64,000 nt of DNA from an uncultured Muribaculaceae bacterium (GCA_947625935.1 CANQQE010000004.1:1-64000); one strand, 5' to 3'. Positions 14,350 to 24,154 are shown, numbered from the stretch's first letter. Translations and numbers: made by a program. The notes: a model not told the origin generated them from the letters alone.

Positions 14350-17319
14350 TCACAGGGTGCGGTTGACTTCGATTTCCTCGAATCCTTCGATGATGTCGCC
14401 CACCTGGATATCGTTGTAGCCTGCTATGTTCAAGCCGCATTCGTAGCCTGTCAGCACCTCCTTGACGTCATCCTTGAAGCGTTTCAGCGAACCGAGGTCT
14501 CCGGTGTAGCGCACTATTCCGTCGCGGATCAGGCGCACTTTGCAGCCGCGCTTGATTTTACCTTCGCGCACTTGCGCTCCGGCGATGGTGCCAACCTTCG
14601 AGATGTGGTAGGTCTGGAGTACTTCGGCCGTACCGGTAATCTCCTCCTTGATTTCAGGCGCGAGCATACCCGCCATGGCGTCCTTAACCTCCTCGATGGC
14701 CTGGTAGATGACCGAGTAGAGACGTATCTCGACCCCTTCACGCTCTGCCTCGCGGCGAGCTGCTTGCGAGGGTCGCACCTGGAAGCCGATGATGATGGCG
14801 TCTGATGCGGCGGCGAGGGTGACATCGCTCTCCGAGATGGCGCCAACGGCCTTGTGAAGCACATTGACCTGGATTTCGGGAGTCGACAGCTTGATCAGGG
14901 CGTCGCTTAACGCCTCAATTGATCCGTCAACGTCTCCCTTGACGATGATGTTAAGCTCCTGGAAGTTGCCTATGGCCTTGCGACGGCCTATATCGTCGAG
15001 AGTCAGAATCTTCTTGGTGCGCAAGCCCAATTCGCGTTGAAGCTGCTCGCGCTTGTTGGCGATTTCGCGGGCCTCTTGGTCTGAGTCCATCACGTTGAAG
15101 GTGTCGCCGGCTGTTGGCGCGCCGTTCAATCCCAAGATAAGGACAGGCGTTGCAGGGCCGGCCTCAGTGATGCGCTGGTTGCGCTCGTTGAACATCGCCT
15201 TGATTTTGCCGTAATGCGTTCCGGCGAGAATGGTGTCGCCCATTTTGAGCGTACCGTTCTGCACCAGCACGGTGGCGATGTAGCCGCGGCCCTTGTCGAG
15301 CGACGACTCGATGATCGAGCCGGTGGCCTTGCGCGACGGGTTGGCCTTCAGGTCAAGCATCTCCGCTTCGAGAAGCACTTTCTCCATCAGCTCTTTCACT
15401 CCTATACCTTTTTTGGCCGAGATATCCTGCGACTGGTATTTACCGCCCCAGTCCTCGACAAGGTAATTCATGTTGGCAAGCTCCTCCTTGATTTTTTCGG
15501 GATTGGCGGCGGGCTTGTCTATCTTGTTGATGGCGAATACAATGGGGACGCCGGCTGCCGATGCGTGGTTGATGGCTTCCACCGTCTGCGGCATAACGTT
15601 GTCGTCGGCGGCGACGATGATGATACACAGGTCGGTAACCTTCGCGCCGCGGGCACGCATCGCCGTGAAGGCTTCGTGACCCGGGGTGTCTAAGAACGTG
15701 ATGCGTCGACCGTCGTCGAGCTTGACGTTGTAGGCGCCTATGTGCTGGGTGATGCCGCCGGCCTCTCCCGCTATGACGTTGGCGTTGCGGATGTAGTCGA
15801 GCAACGAGGTTTTACCATGGTCGACATGGCCCATGACCGTCACGATCGGTGGACGAGTCATCAGGTCTTCCTCGCGGTCCTCCTCCGAAGCGATAGCCTC
15901 CACTACCTCTGCCGAAACATATTCGGTGGAGAAACCGAACTCATCGGCTACGATGTTGATGGTCTCAGCGTCTAAACGCTGGTTGATCGACACCATAACT
16001 CCCAGATTCATGCAGGTGGCTATGACGTTGTTGATGGGCACGTCCATCATTATTGCAAGGTCATTGGCGGTCACAAATTCCGTGAGCTTCAAAACCTTGC
16101 TTTCTGCCGCTTCAAGCTCTGCCGCCTCACGCTCTCGCGATGCGAAGCTCTCGCGTTTCTCCTTGCGCCATTTCGCGCCTTTCTTCTGCCCTTTGTCCTT
16201 GCTGGTAAGGCGGGCGAGTGTTTCCTTTATCTGTTTCTGTACATCCTCGTCGTTGACCTCGGTATGTACCGGGCGGCGGTTGCGGTCTCCCTTTGACGAG
16301 TTGCCGCGGTCGCGACGCGATGACTTGTTGTCGTTATTATTGTTATTGCTGCGGTTCTGGCCTCCGCCCGAAGCGGGCTGGTTGCCGGCCTTTTCGATAT
16401 CGACCTTCTCCTTGCCCCCGATGCGGCGACGTTTTTTGCGGTCGCCGTTGTTAGCGCCTTGGCCGTTTGCTCCGGCTTTGGCTATCCGCTCGTTGCGACG
16501 CTCCTCCTTGCTTTTTTTCTTGGGACGAGTCGATTGGTTGATGGCCGATAAGTCGATTTTCCCGACAACGTTGATCGATAATCCGGTCGAGGGGACTCCA
16601 ACCTTGAAAATTTCGTCGGTTTTGGAAGCCTCGGCTGTTGCATCGGGTTTTTCCTCCTTCGGGCTCTCTGCCTTGGGTTCTGGCTTGTTTTCGGCGGCTT
16701 TTGCGGGCTTGGATTTCACCGGCTCGGGTTTGGCTGCGGGAGTCTCCCTTTTAGGCGTCTCCTTGATGGCAGCTTTCTCCTCCTTCTTGGGCTGCTCCTT
16801 GGGCTGCTCGGGCACGGGATTGGATGCCGGTGCGGCTGCTGCCGGTGTGGTTTGTTCTTTCACCGCAGGCTCGACTTTTACTGCGGCTTCCGGCGCAGGC
16901 TTGTTTTCGGATGCCGCCGGTTTCACTTCGGGAGCTGCCTCAGGCTGCTCTTTGGCTGCGGGAGCCGCCTTTTCAGCCTTGTTGACTATTGGATTGCCGT
17001 GACGGTCAAGCTCAATTTTCCCAATAATTTTTGGCTTGTTGGTTTCGCTTGGCAATTTTATTTCGACGGTGGGGCGGGGGCCTTCCTTGGCGGCGGGCTT
17101 CACGCGGTCCTTCTGGCGTTCGGTGGTGAATTGGTTCGACTTGTTTTTCAAGTCCTTGTCACCCTTGAACTCTTTCACAAGAAGCTCAAGAACGTCATCC
17201 TCAATACGGGCATTGGGGCCTTCGTCGATAGTGATGTCTTTTTTGCGCAGAAAGTCTATAACCGTCGGGAGTGCGACGTTTAGGTCTTTTGCTACTTTAC
17301 TGATTTTCGTTTTCGCCAT
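14350..17319 (-). CDS. infB: Translation initiation factor IF-2
   Basis: 989 residues. GTPase that places initiator tRNA on the ribosome. Residues 1-55 are an IF2-N fold; about 55-370 is a long Lys/Glu/Pro/Ala-rich linker, typical of Bacteroidota IF-2; then the second IF2-N region and the G domain with [14 protein letters not shown] (G1), DTPGHEAF (G3) and NKIDKP (G4), near 490-620. Domains II, III and IV (initiator tRNA binding, ending [11 protein letters not shown]) are complete. It follows nusA by 66 bp in the rimP-nusA-infB order. The start at 17319 ([15 protein letters not shown]) is the conserved one. Confidence 0.97.
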   Translation of the reverse strand: MAKTKISKVAKDLNVALPTVIDFLRKKDITIDEGPNARIEDDVLELLVKEFKGDKDLKNKSNQFTTERQKDRVKPAAKEGPRPTVEIKLPSETNKPKIIGKIELDRHGNPIVNKAEKAAPAAKEQPEAAPEVKPAASENKPAPEAAVKVEPAVKEQTTPAAAAPASNPVPEQPKEQPKKEEKAAIKETPKRETPAAKPEPVKSKPAKAAENKPEPKAESPKEEKPDATAEASKTDEIFKVGVPSTGLSINVVGKIDLSAINQSTRPKKKSKEERRNERIAKAGANGQGANNGDRKKRRRIGGKEKVDIEKAGNQPASGGGQNRSNNNNNDNKSSRRDRGNSSKGDRNRRPVHTEVNDEDVQKQIKETLARLTSKDKGQKKGAKWRKEKRESFASREREAAELEAAESKVLKLTEFVTANDLAIMMDVPINNVIATCMNLGVMVSINQRLDAETINIVADEFGFSTEYVSAEVVEAIASEEDREEDLMTRPPIVTVMGHVDHGKTSLLDYIRNANVIAGEAGGITQHIGAYNVKLDDGRRITFLDTPGHEAFTAMRARGAKVTDLCIIIVAADDNVMPQTVEAINHASAAGVPIVFAINKIDKPAANPEKIKEELANMNYLVEDWGGKYQSQDISAKKGIGVKELMEKVLLEAEMLDLKANPSRKATGSIIESSLDKGRGYIATVLVQNGTLKMGDTILAGTHYGKIKAMFNERNQRITEAGPATPVLILGLNGAPTAGDTFNVMDSDQEAREIANKREQLQRELGLRTKKILTLDDIGRRKAIGNFQELNIIVKGDVDGSIEALSDALIKLSTPEIQVNVLHKAVGAISESDVTLAAASDAIIIGFQVRPSQAARREAEREGVEIRLYSVIYQAIEEVKDAMAGMLAPEIKEEITGTAEVLQTYHISKVGTIAGAQVREGKIKRGCKVRLIRDGIVRYTGDLGSLKRFKDDVKEVLTGYECGLNIAGYNDIQVGDIIEGFEEIEVNRTL

Positions 17320-17385
17320 ATAATATTATCGGGGTTTTGCTTTCGTTAATTAGAGCGTGAGGTAGGGGAGGGGGGCCGGGCAACG

Positions 17386-18708
17386 TTACGCCTGCGGTTC
17401 CTCCTCGCTTTCGGGCTGATTGTCCTCGGTCGGCTCTGCGCTTGGCTCGTCATCCTCAAACTCAGCTTTCAGCACGCGGATGACGTTGTCGGCTGTCGAT
17501 TCCTCAAGGTCGGCTTTCTCGATAAGTTCCTCTCGGCTGAGTTTCAACACACCCTTGGCGGTCATCGCGCCGGTGGTTTCCTTGATGGTGTCGATTACCC
17601 ATGCGTCGATTTCATCCTTGAACTCATCCAGGAAGATGTCCTCCTCGTCGGCTTCCTCTGTGTCGCGGTAGACGTCGATGACATAGCCCGTGAGCATCGA
17701 GGCGAGCTTGATGTTCAGACCACCCTTGCCGATTGCCAGCGAGACCTCCTCGGGACGCAGGAACACCTCAGCCTTCTTCTCATCCTGGTCGAGACGTATC
17801 GACGAGATTTTAGCGGGACTGAGAGCGCGTTGGATAAACAGTTGGGGGTTAGCGGTGTAATTGATGACGTCGATATTCTCGTTGCGCAGCTCGCGGACTA
17901 TACCGTGAATACGGGAGCCTTTAACGCCGACACACGCGCCCACCGGGTCGATGCGGTCATCGTAGCTCTCCACAGCGATTTTGGCGCGCTCTCCCGGGAT
18001 GCGGGCAACCGCGCGTATGTTTATCAGTCCGTCATGTATCTCAGGTACCTCAAGCTCAAACAGGCGGCGCAGGAAGTTCTCGTTGGTGCGCGACACTGTG
18101 ATTTTGGGGTTGTTGTTCTTGTTGTCTACGTTGGCTATCACGGCGCGGACCGTCTCACCCTTGCGGAAGAAGTCGCCGGGGATAGACTCGTTTTTGGGCA
18201 AAAGCAACTCATTCTTGTCATCGTCGAGAAGCAGGGTCTCTTTTGACCAGGTCTGGTAAACCTCGCCCGACACAAGCTCTCCTTCAAGCTCCTTGAATTT
18301 GGCGTAGATAGCCTCTTTCTGAAGGTCGAGGATTTTTGACTGGAGTGTCTGGCGCAGATTGAGGATGGCGCGGCGGCCAAAGTCGGCGAAGATGATCTCC
18401 TTGGTGTGTTCCTCCCCAAGCTCCGCGTCTGGGTCGTTGTCGGCGCGTGCGTCGCTGATGCTGATTTCGAGGTTGGGGTTTGTAACTTCACCGTCGGGAA
18501 CCACGGTGAGGTTTTGGAATATCTGCACATCCCCTTTGTCGGGGTTCATGATGACATCAAGGTTCTCGTCGGTGCCAAACATCTTGGCCAGCACGTTGCG
18601 GAACGATTCCTCAAGCACGCTGATCATTGTGGTTTTATCGATGTTTTTAAGCTCTTTGAACTCGGCGAACCGCTCCACCATGTTGGGAGCTTCCTCTTTC
18701 TTTGCCAT
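17386..18708 (-). CDS. nusA: Transcription termination/antitermination factor NusA
   Basis: 440 residues. Binds RNA polymerase and nascent RNA, controlling pausing, termination and antitermination. An N-terminal domain (about 1-130), the S1 domain around GELVSGEVYQ, and two KH domains with PVGACVGVKGSRIHGIVREL and AIGKGGLNIKLASMLTG are all visible. The C-terminus lacks the long acidic repeats of E. coli NusA and ends in a short acidic, disordered stretch (SEEEPQA). Located between rimP (19 bp upstream) and infB, as in most bacteria; it probably regulates its own operon through the leader. Confidence 0.96.
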   Translation of the reverse strand: MAKKEEAPNMVERFAEFKELKNIDKTTMISVLEESFRNVLAKMFGTDENLDVIMNPDKGDVQIFQNLTVVPDGEVTNPNLEISISDARADNDPDAELGEEHTKEIIFADFGRRAILNLRQTLQSKILDLQKEAIYAKFKELEGELVSGEVYQTWSKETLLLDDDKNELLLPKNESIPGDFFRKGETVRAVIANVDNKNNNPKITVSRTNENFLRRLFELEVPEIHDGLINIRAVARIPGERAKIAVESYDDRIDPVGACVGVKGSRIHGIVRELRNENIDVINYTANPQLFIQRALSPAKISSIRLDQDEKKAEVFLRPEEVSLAIGKGGLNIKLASMLTGYVIDVYRDTEEADEEDIFLDEFKDEIDAWVIDTIKETTGAMTAKGVLKLSREELIEKADLEESTADNVIRVLKAEFEDDEPSAEPTEDNQPESEEEPQA

Positions 18709-18727
18709 AAGGGGTTATATTTTTTCT

Positions 18728-19195
18728 TTATTTGAATTTTATTGAATATTTCACTGATTTGCAGTCGGCCATCCTGAAAGTCTCCGCCTTCATGACCGTG
18801 ACGGGGCGTTTGGCTCCTTCGGGTCGTTCCTTGACCGGGATTTCGACCGTGAACTCATCTTCGCCGACCGAGGTCAACGTGCCGCTCAGCTTGCGGCCGT
18901 CGCGAGTAAGTATCTCAACCTCGTTGCCGATGTTTTTTAGGTATTGGCCCCTGACCTTGAAGGGAGCCGTCAGGCCGGCCGATCCAACCTCAAGGTCATA
19001 GTCCTCCTTGTCGCGGTCAAATGCGGCCTCGATCTTGCGGGTGATGGCGGCGCAGGTGTCGATGTCGATACCCGTCTCGCTGTCAAGCTCCACAACTATG
19101 TTGTTGCCGGGCTCCACGCGGATTTCAACTGGGAACATATCAGTCCCGGCTATGGCGGCGTTGACGGTCTCGGCTAATAACTGCTTGTCAATCAT
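18728..19195 (-). CDS. rimP: Ribosome maturation factor RimP
   Basis: 155 residues. Needed for assembly of the 30S subunit. The N-terminal alpha-beta domain with PVEIRVEPGNNIVVELDSE, the central CAAITRKIEAAFDRD and DYDLEVGSAGLTAPFK, and an SH3-like C-terminal domain (VEILTRDGRKLSGTLTSV) are as in the family. It is the first gene of rimP-nusA-infB, and its 5' leader of about 230 nt contains the tandem repeats at 19198-19400. Confidence 0.94.
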   Translation of the reverse strand: MIDKQLLAETVNAAIAGTDMFPVEIRVEPGNNIVVELDSETGIDIDTCAAITRKIEAAFDRDKEDYDLEVGSAGLTAPFKVRGQYLKNIGNEVEILTRDGRKLSGTLTSVGEDEFTVEIPVKERPEGAKRPVTVMKAETFRMADCKSVKYSIKFK

Positions 19196-19197
19196 AT

Positions 19198-19400
19198 TGC
19201 TTAAAATAACAAAAGAGAGCTACTTAAAATAACAATTGGGTTACTTGAAAGTAACAAAATAGAGCTACTTGAAGTAACAGAATGCGGTTACTTAAATAAC
19301 GAAATATAGTTACTTGAAGTAACAAAATGCGGTTACCTAAATAACGATATAGCGTCACTTTAAGTAACAAAAATAGTTACTTAAAATAACAAAATAGAGG
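19198..19400 (-). repeat. Nine tandem 21-24-bp hairpin units in the rimP leader
   Basis: Nine degenerate units start at about 19198, 19220, 19241, 19265, 19288, 19310, 19333, 19355 and 19377. Each has a core like TTACTTgAAGTAAC followed by an A-rich part (AAAATAGAG or GAATGCGG). On the minus strand the core reads GTTACTTCAAGTAAC, a near-palindrome that can form a 5-bp stem with a 5-nt loop. Units alternate between a full core and a shortened one (TTACTTAAATAAC). The array fills the space between the rimP start codon and the promoter at 19433-19464, so it is transcribed. Between 19465 and 19557 I see nothing but AT-rich sequence. Confidence 0.8.
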
Positions 19401-19432
19401 AAGCTGCCGCCTCCTCCTTATTTTTACGATAA

Positions 19433-19464
19433 CAAAAGTACAAAATTCCCCATACCTACGCAAA
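19433..19464 (-). promoter_or_regulatory. Promoter of rimP-nusA-infB
   Basis: -33 box TTTG (complement of 19461-19464) and -7 box TACTTTTG (complement of 19433-19440) with exactly 20 bp between them, a strong Bacteroidota promoter. Transcription would begin near 19427 and run through all nine repeat units. Confidence 0.65.
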
Positions 19465-19557
19465 TTTTAAGCCCCTCATCATCCATTGTCATCCCTAAAT
19501 TAATATATTTTAACCAATAAATCACCCAAATTGTCATTTATTTAGTTAAATTTGTTG

Positions 19558-19821
19558 CTATACCTTGATTATGGATTTCCCGAAAAAAGTGGAAAGCATG
19601 GTGAGAGTTGAGATTGTGAAGTTATGCTGTCCGCTAAGCCATTTGGTAATTTCACTCGGACGGCGCCCCAAAGCATCGGCAAACTGTTTCTTTGACGATC
19701 CGCGTTCTGTCATTAGGTCATATATGCGGTCAGATATTGCAAAGGTGAGCCTTGCGCTCTCTCTATCTTCTGCGGGAATTTCTGAAAACAATTGTGGAAG
19801 TAAATCTAACCTCTCTTTCAT
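19558..19821 (-). CDS. XRE-family HTH antitoxin (HigA-like)
   Basis: 87 residues. A helix-turn-helix of the XRE type lies in the C-terminal half: SSKKQFADALGRRPSEITKW, then LSGQHNFTISTLTMLSTFFG. The N-terminal half (LLPQLFSEIPAEDRESARLT) is the toxin-facing part. It overlaps the stop of the toxin gene upstream by 4 bp, so toxin comes first, as in higBA. It would repress the operon from the region upstream of 20210. Likely chromosomal stress-response or defence module. Confidence 0.8.
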   Translation of the reverse strand: MKERLDLLPQLFSEIPAEDRESARLTFAISDRIYDLMTERGSSKKQFADALGRRPSEITKWLSGQHNFTISTLTMLSTFFGKSIIKV

Positions 19822-20210
19822 AGCTTAAACGTTTTATCAGTGTCAATTATATTCTCAGTAATAACTACCGAGCCGTCCTTAACACCCGATTTGAGGAGTT
19901 CCTCAAATTTTTGCAAGGTCACGACATAACCTTGGAGCACATTGTCCTCCTCGTATGTCCGTGTTGTCTTCACACCTCCGTTACCGAGAATTATTATCTT
20001 ATCCGATAACCTAAGGGCATATAAACGCAGTTTTGAACGTAAAGTAGGGAGTGCCACCACCGAACCGCACAGCTTTCCTTCGTTGCGGAAATAACGCTCA
20101 AATGCTCCGCGTTCGATTATTTGTTCCACATAGCGTATAATGGCGCGATAATCGGCATTTAACATGGAATCCTCTTTGAATTTCGCAACAAATTTATCAA
20201 GCTCATTCAT
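19818..20210 (-). CDS. RelE/HigB-superfamily toxin-like protein
   Basis: 130 residues. The second half, LRLYALRLSDKIIILGNGGV followed by KTTRTYEEDNVLQGYVVTLQ, is the strand-rich core seen in HigB/Gp49-like toxins that stand before an XRE antitoxin; the N-terminal 40 residues are helical. RelE-type toxins cleave mRNA on the ribosome; catalytic residues cannot be assigned with certainty here. The 4-bp overlap with the HTH gene and the leader with a -7 box (TATCTTTG, complement of 20318-20325) about 100 nt upstream support a two-gene operon. Confidence 0.7.
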   Translation of the reverse strand: MNELDKFVAKFKEDSMLNADYRAIIRYVEQIIERGAFERYFRNEGKLCGSVVALPTLRSKLRLYALRLSDKIIILGNGGVKTTRTYEEDNVLQGYVVTLQKFEELLKSGVKDGSVVITENIIDTDKTFKL

Positions 20211-20317
20211 TTCATCTCCGAGGAATTGAATGGTATAGACAGTGCATTTATCACTGTTATTGAGGAGTATAAGTTCAACTTAGCTCACGGGTGGGTCTTG
20301 CTTTTGATATTATAACG

Positions 20318-20325
20318 CAAAGATA
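20318..20325 (-). promoter_or_regulatory. -7 box before the HigBA-like pair
   Basis: TATCTTTG on the minus strand fits TAnnTTTG; it lies in the 276-bp space between the toxin start (20210) and the DUF4954 gene. No clear -33 box is found at 19-20 bp. Confidence 0.35.
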
Positions 20326-20486
20326 AAACAAGAGTTTCACTTAAAAATGAAATGATGCGTTTTTTTGCGTTGGGACTGGGTCGGAGGAGTGAAATGTCGG
20401 GAATTGTCACTATATTCGCGGAAAGAGGATGTTGCAACGCCCTCTGACGTAGAGATAAAAACATATAGGAACTGTTATTGAATATT

Positions 20487-22460
20487 ATGAGACACTTATC
20501 TTCTGATGAAATAGCGGCATTGACCGCCAACGGCTGTCAGGCCACCGACTGGTCTGACGTGACGGTGACCGAGTCGTTTGACTCCGCCCGTTACCGCAAC
20601 GTGAAATTCTCAGGCGAGATTTCGCTCGGGGCAACCTGCGGTGAGTTCACCCTTGAAGGGGGAATCAAGGTGTTGCCCGGCATATACAACGCAACCCTCC
20701 ACAACGTGAGCGTCGGCGACAACGTCTATATCAGCGACATCGCCAACTATATCGCCAACTACAACATCGCCGACGGGGTTTTCATCGAGAATCTGAACCG
20801 CATGGTAACAAAGCCCGGCGCTACTTTCGGCATAGGCTCTGAAGTCTCGGTGCTTAATGAGACAGGTGGCCGCGAGGTGCCCATTTACGAGCATATGTCG
20901 GCACAGACTGCCTACATGATTGCCATGTACCGCCACAATCCGAAGCTCACCGCCCGCATGGCTGAAATGGCTCAGGCCGAAGCCGACAAGGCGCGCAGCG
21001 ACCGCGGCTCGGTCGGGAATAATGCTGTAATTATCAACTCAGGTGTTCTTACCGATGTCAATGTGGGTGCCTATGCGCGTATCGAGGGTGCCACATCTCT
21101 CACCAACGGAACTATTTCCTCGTCAAAGATTGACCCTGTCAAAGTGGGAGCAAACGTTATGGCCGAAGATTTCATAATGACCGCAGGCGCGCGGGTCGAG
21201 GACGGCGTAGTGCTGCGTCATGTGTTTGTGGGGCAGGGCACACACCTTACCCACCTTTTCTCGGCTCACGATTCGTTGTTCTTTGCCAACTGCTCTTGCG
21301 AGAACGGCGAGGCTTGCGCCATCTTTGCCGGCCCCTATACCGTGACGATGCACAAGTCAAGCCTCCTCATAGCCGGTATGTTCTCTTTCCTTAACGCAGG
21401 GTCAGGCTCTAATCAGAGTAATCATATGTACAAGCTCGGCCCAATCCATCAGGGCATAGTCGAGAGAGGGTCAAAAACGACCAGTGACTCCTACATCCTG
21501 TGGCCCGCCAAGATTGGTGCCTTCTCGCTCGTGATGGGACGCCATGTAGGCCACCCCGACACTTCGCGTCTGCCGTTCTCATATCTCATAGAGAACAAGG
21601 GCGGCACATACCTTGTGCCCGGTGTTAACCTAAAGAGCGTCGGCTCTATCCGCGACGCTCAGAAGTGGCCCAAACGCGACCGTCGCAAGGATCCCCGCCT
21701 GCTCGACCTCATAAACTTCAATCTGCTCAGTCCCTACACCATCTCGAAGATGATGGACGGACGCAAGCTGCTCGATTCAATCGCCGAAGTGGCCGGCGCG
21801 ACCGCCGACCATTACGCCTACCAGGGTATGACGATTGAAAACCGCGCGCTGCATAAAGGGAAAGACTACTACTCGATGGCCATCGACAAGTTCATGGGCA
21901 ACTCTGTCATCAAACGCCTTGAAGGCAGCGTGATTACCGATGACGCCGATATCGCCGTCCGTCTGAAACCCACCGATTTCCGCGGGGCGGGCGAATGGGT
22001 TGACATCAGCGGTATGATTGCCCCTAAAAGCGAGATTTCCGCACTGATTCGCGACATAATCGAGCAGCGGGTCACGACCCTCGAACAGGTCGAGGAGCGT
22101 TTCCGCTCACTCCATGCCGCTTACTACGACATGGAATGGACATGGGTCGTGGAGCATTTCAAGGAATGGTATGGCAAGGAGGTCAGCGAGCTCACCGCAG
22201 CCGATGTCAAGACCATCGTCGACCGTTGGAGAGCGAGTGTCGTCGGGCTCGACAAGATGCTCTATGATGACGCCCGCAAAGAGTTCTCGCTTGTCAGCAA
22301 GGTGGGATTTGGTGTCGATGGTACCGAGGCGCGTCAGGAAAGCGACTTCGAGCAAGTGCGCGGAGCGTTTGACCGTGACCCCTTCGTCTGCATGGTACTC
22401 GACCATATCGACAAAAAGACACGTCTTGGCGACGAGCTGATCAGCCGCCTCCCCCTCTGA
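20487..22460 (+). CDS. DUF4954 family protein (left-handed beta-helix)
   Basis: 657 residues from ATG 20487 (MRHLSSDEIAALTANGCQAT); a TTG three codons earlier is less likely. The first 400 residues are built of hexapeptide-like beta-helix turns (for example VSVGDNVYISDIANYIANYN and VGAYARIEGATSLTNGTISS), as in nucleotidyl- or acyltransferases of the LbH fold. The remainder is helical, with WPKRDRRKDPRLLDLINFN. DUF4954 proteins are conserved across Bacteroidales and resemble UDP-sugar pyrophosphorylase-associated proteins, but no function is established. The gene stands alone, in the opposite direction to the toxin pair. Confidence 0.85.
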   Translation: MRHLSSDEIAALTANGCQATDWSDVTVTESFDSARYRNVKFSGEISLGATCGEFTLEGGIKVLPGIYNATLHNVSVGDNVYISDIANYIANYNIADGVFIENLNRMVTKPGATFGIGSEVSVLNETGGREVPIYEHMSAQTAYMIAMYRHNPKLTARMAEMAQAEADKARSDRGSVGNNAVIINSGVLTDVNVGAYARIEGATSLTNGTISSSKIDPVKVGANVMAEDFIMTAGARVEDGVVLRHVFVGQGTHLTHLFSAHDSLFFANCSCENGEACAIFAGPYTVTMHKSSLLIAGMFSFLNAGSGSNQSNHMYKLGPIHQGIVERGSKTTSDSYILWPAKIGAFSLVMGRHVGHPDTSRLPFSYLIENKGGTYLVPGVNLKSVGSIRDAQKWPKRDRRKDPRLLDLINFNLLSPYTISKMMDGRKLLDSIAEVAGATADHYAYQGMTIENRALHKGKDYYSMAIDKFMGNSVIKRLEGSVITDDADIAVRLKPTDFRGAGEWVDISGMIAPKSEISALIRDIIEQRVTTLEQVEERFRSLHAAYYDMEWTWVVEHFKEWYGKEVSELTAADVKTIVDRWRASVVGLDKMLYDDARKEFSLVSKVGFGVDGTEARQESDFEQVRGAFDRDPFVCMVLDHIDKKTRLGDELISRLPL

Positions 22461-22635
22461 CGTTCCTTCCCATACTCCTAATTCGACGCCACTTCTGCCA
22501 CCACCATTAATCGATACACAAATTTCATCGAACGAAATCTGTTGACTAATATTAACACGGGGGGTGGATTGGGTAGTTTTTCTCTATCTTCGCAAAAATA
22601 ATCATATAATCACCAACGCTTTATTTCACTGCATT

Positions 22636-22856
22636 ATGAAAAAACTATTCAGCAATACTACAATGGCGAGGCCGGAGACGGCTATAGGCTTCTCACTGAG
22701 CAAGTGGAGTATGGACAGAAAACCGGTGAAAAACTTGCAAAGCCAATTATCGTCTATGAAGATATCGTGGATTGTCACGGAGTCTACATCGATGGCACTC
22801 TCTATATGCAGGCTAACTCCGATGCTGGATTCGATACCGACGACTGGGGTGAGTGA
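22636..22856 (+). pseudogene. Small protein gene with a one-base frameshift in an A-run
   Basis: From ATG 22636 the frame reads MKKLFSNTTMARPE and continues with poor coding character. The frame displaced by one base after the run of six A (22639-22644) reads TIQQYYNGEAGDGYRLLTEQ and on to IVYEDIVDCHGVYIDGTLYM, ending DDWGE at the TGA 22854-22856, which looks like a real protein. One additional A would restore MKKTIQQYYNGEAGDG as a 73-residue product. So this is a broken gene, a sequencing error in a homopolymer, or a slippage-controlled gene. Upstream, 22569-22592 holds a weak promoter-like TTG and TATCTTCG. Confidence 0.5.
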
Positions 22857-22903
22857 ATCCTCGGTTTTGCGGCTTTTTCTCTGACTGCGTGAAGTCCGTA
22901 GCG

Positions 22904-23689
22904 TTATCTGAACCTCCATGTGATTATGCCCGACTGGTCGCCGTCGGAGTCGGTGCGCACCGAGAAGCGCGACCGCCGCGATGCGTTGACACAGCGTTGG
23001 CGCACGGTAGAGTTTGCGGCGGCGGGTCCGCTGCCTCCCTCGTAGGTTGCCGATACTACCTGACCTTTAGCATTGACTTTGACGCGTATGCGTATTTCGC
23101 CTGAAAGCTGTGCGCTGGGCTTGTCAAACGACTCGATGGTGCGACCGGCCAGATTGTGTCCGGGCGAGCCTGACGCAGCTCCTGTGGTCGAGTTCCCGTT
23201 GGGCGATCCGGCTTTACCTTGCCCCGAACCCTTCCCTGAGAACGTCATCTGTTTTTTGATTTTGTCGGCGGCCTCCTTCTCTCGGCGTGCTTTTTCACGT
23301 GCGGCAATCTCCTCTTTGGTGGGCCCGGTCTTCTCGGGCTTTGGTTTCTCCTTGACCTTCATCGGTGATTCCTGTTTCGATGTTACCGCGGGTGCCGGTT
23401 CAGCGGACTCGCCGGCATTCACCATGTCATCGGCCTCCGGGGCGGCTTCGGTCGAAGTCTCGTCGGGTGCGGCCTCCTCGGGCGAGTTGACCGTAAGGGA
23501 TGGGTCGTCGCCGAGCATCACATACTCGCCGCCGAGCAATATTCCGTCGTCCTCGGGTTGGGGTAGCGGCAGCGGTTCGCCTCCGGGCGGGAATTTCAGG
23601 CAAGCGAAGAAGCACACAACGATAATACCTGCATAAATCAGCAGGGTCAGCAATGCGGCAATGACGGAGTCGCGGCGTGAACGGTTCAT
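22904..23689 (-). CDS. TonB/TolA-like energy-transducing protein
   Basis: 261 residues. One N-terminal transmembrane helix (about 10-30, ALLTLLIYAGIIVVCFFAC), a long Pro/Glu/Lys-rich periplasmic linker (about 35-165, with EKPKPEKTGPTKEEIAAREK) and a C-terminal strand-helix-strand domain including LSGEIRIRVKVNAKGQVVSA. This is the plan of TonB or TolA proteins that pass proton-motive force energy to outer-membrane receptors. It is the last gene of exbB-exbD-tonB, 27 bp after exbD. Whether it serves uptake (TonB) or envelope integrity (TolA) cannot be told from the sequence. Confidence 0.8.
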   Translation of the reverse strand: MNRSRRDSVIAALLTLLIYAGIIVVCFFACLKFPPGGEPLPLPQPEDDGILLGGEYVMLGDDPSLTVNSPEEAAPDETSTEAAPEADDMVNAGESAEPAPAVTSKQESPMKVKEKPKPEKTGPTKEEIAAREKARREKEAADKIKKQMTFSGKGSGQGKAGSPNGNSTTGAASGSPGHNLAGRTIESFDKPSAQLSGEIRIRVKVNAKGQVVSATYEGGSGPAAANSTVRQRCVNASRRSRFSVRTDSDGDQSGIITWRFR

Positions 23690-23716
23690 CTGTGGGGACG
23701 GAGGCTGTTTTTGAGG

Positions 23717-24136
23717 TTATTGTTTCGGTTGTGTCGGTTTCGTTGCCAACACCATTTTGAGATTGTTGGCCGCACCGAGGTTAAGCACCTTGACGATGTC
23801 GCCGTAAGGCACATTCTCGTCGGCATATATTGCTATGAACCCGTCGGGGTTTTGCTGCAGGGTGAGTTGTAGGAATGTGAGAAGCGAGTTTTCCTCCATA
23901 GGTTGGGGCTGTTCGTCGCCGAACGACGCATAGAGTTTGCGCTCGCTGTCGATATAGACTCTGGTGCTCGGCTTGATGGCCGTCTGCTCCGAACTTTGGG
24001 GAAGATTGACCTGCAGAGCCGTCGGGAACACGAATGTCGAAGTCACCATGAAAAATATGAGCAACAGGAAGATGACATCGGTCATCGACGCCATCGAGAA
24101 TGTCGCCATCATGTCGTGTTGTCGCTTGAATGCCAT
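23717..24136 (-). CDS. exbD: ExbD/TolR family biopolymer transport protein
   Basis: 139 residues. One N-terminal membrane segment with the conserved acidic residue: MASMTDVIFLLLIFFMVTST (about 16-35), then a periplasmic domain with INLP-like VNLPQSSEQTAIKPSTRVYI and YGDIVKVLNLGAANNLK. The Asp in the membrane segment takes part in proton flow through the ExbB/ExbD motor. It lies between the exbB-like and TonB-like genes (18 and 27 bp gaps), so the three form one motor unit. tolR-type function is the alternative. Confidence 0.88.
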   Translation of the reverse strand: MAFKRQHDMMATFSMASMTDVIFLLLIFFMVTSTFVFPTALQVNLPQSSEQTAIKPSTRVYIDSERKLYASFGDEQPQPMEENSLLTFLQLTLQQNPDGFIAIYADENVPYGDIVKVLNLGAANNLKMVLATKPTQPKQ

Positions 24137-24154
24137 GATGTTGATGAACTTTAG

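Noticed and set aside
15833-17002. Long open frame on the plus strand (389 codons) opposite infB
   Set aside because: Antisense to the low-complexity linker of IF-2; low-complexity Ser-rich translation, no start context, no homology pattern.
19198-19400. Tandem repeats resembling a CRISPR array
   Set aside because: Units are 21-24 bp and directly adjacent, without unique spacers of fixed length, and no cas gene is near.
20285-20530. 81-codon frame on the minus strand overlapping the DUF4954 start
   Set aside because: Overlaps the start of the conserved DUF4954 gene, has no family pattern, and covers the AT-rich promoter area.
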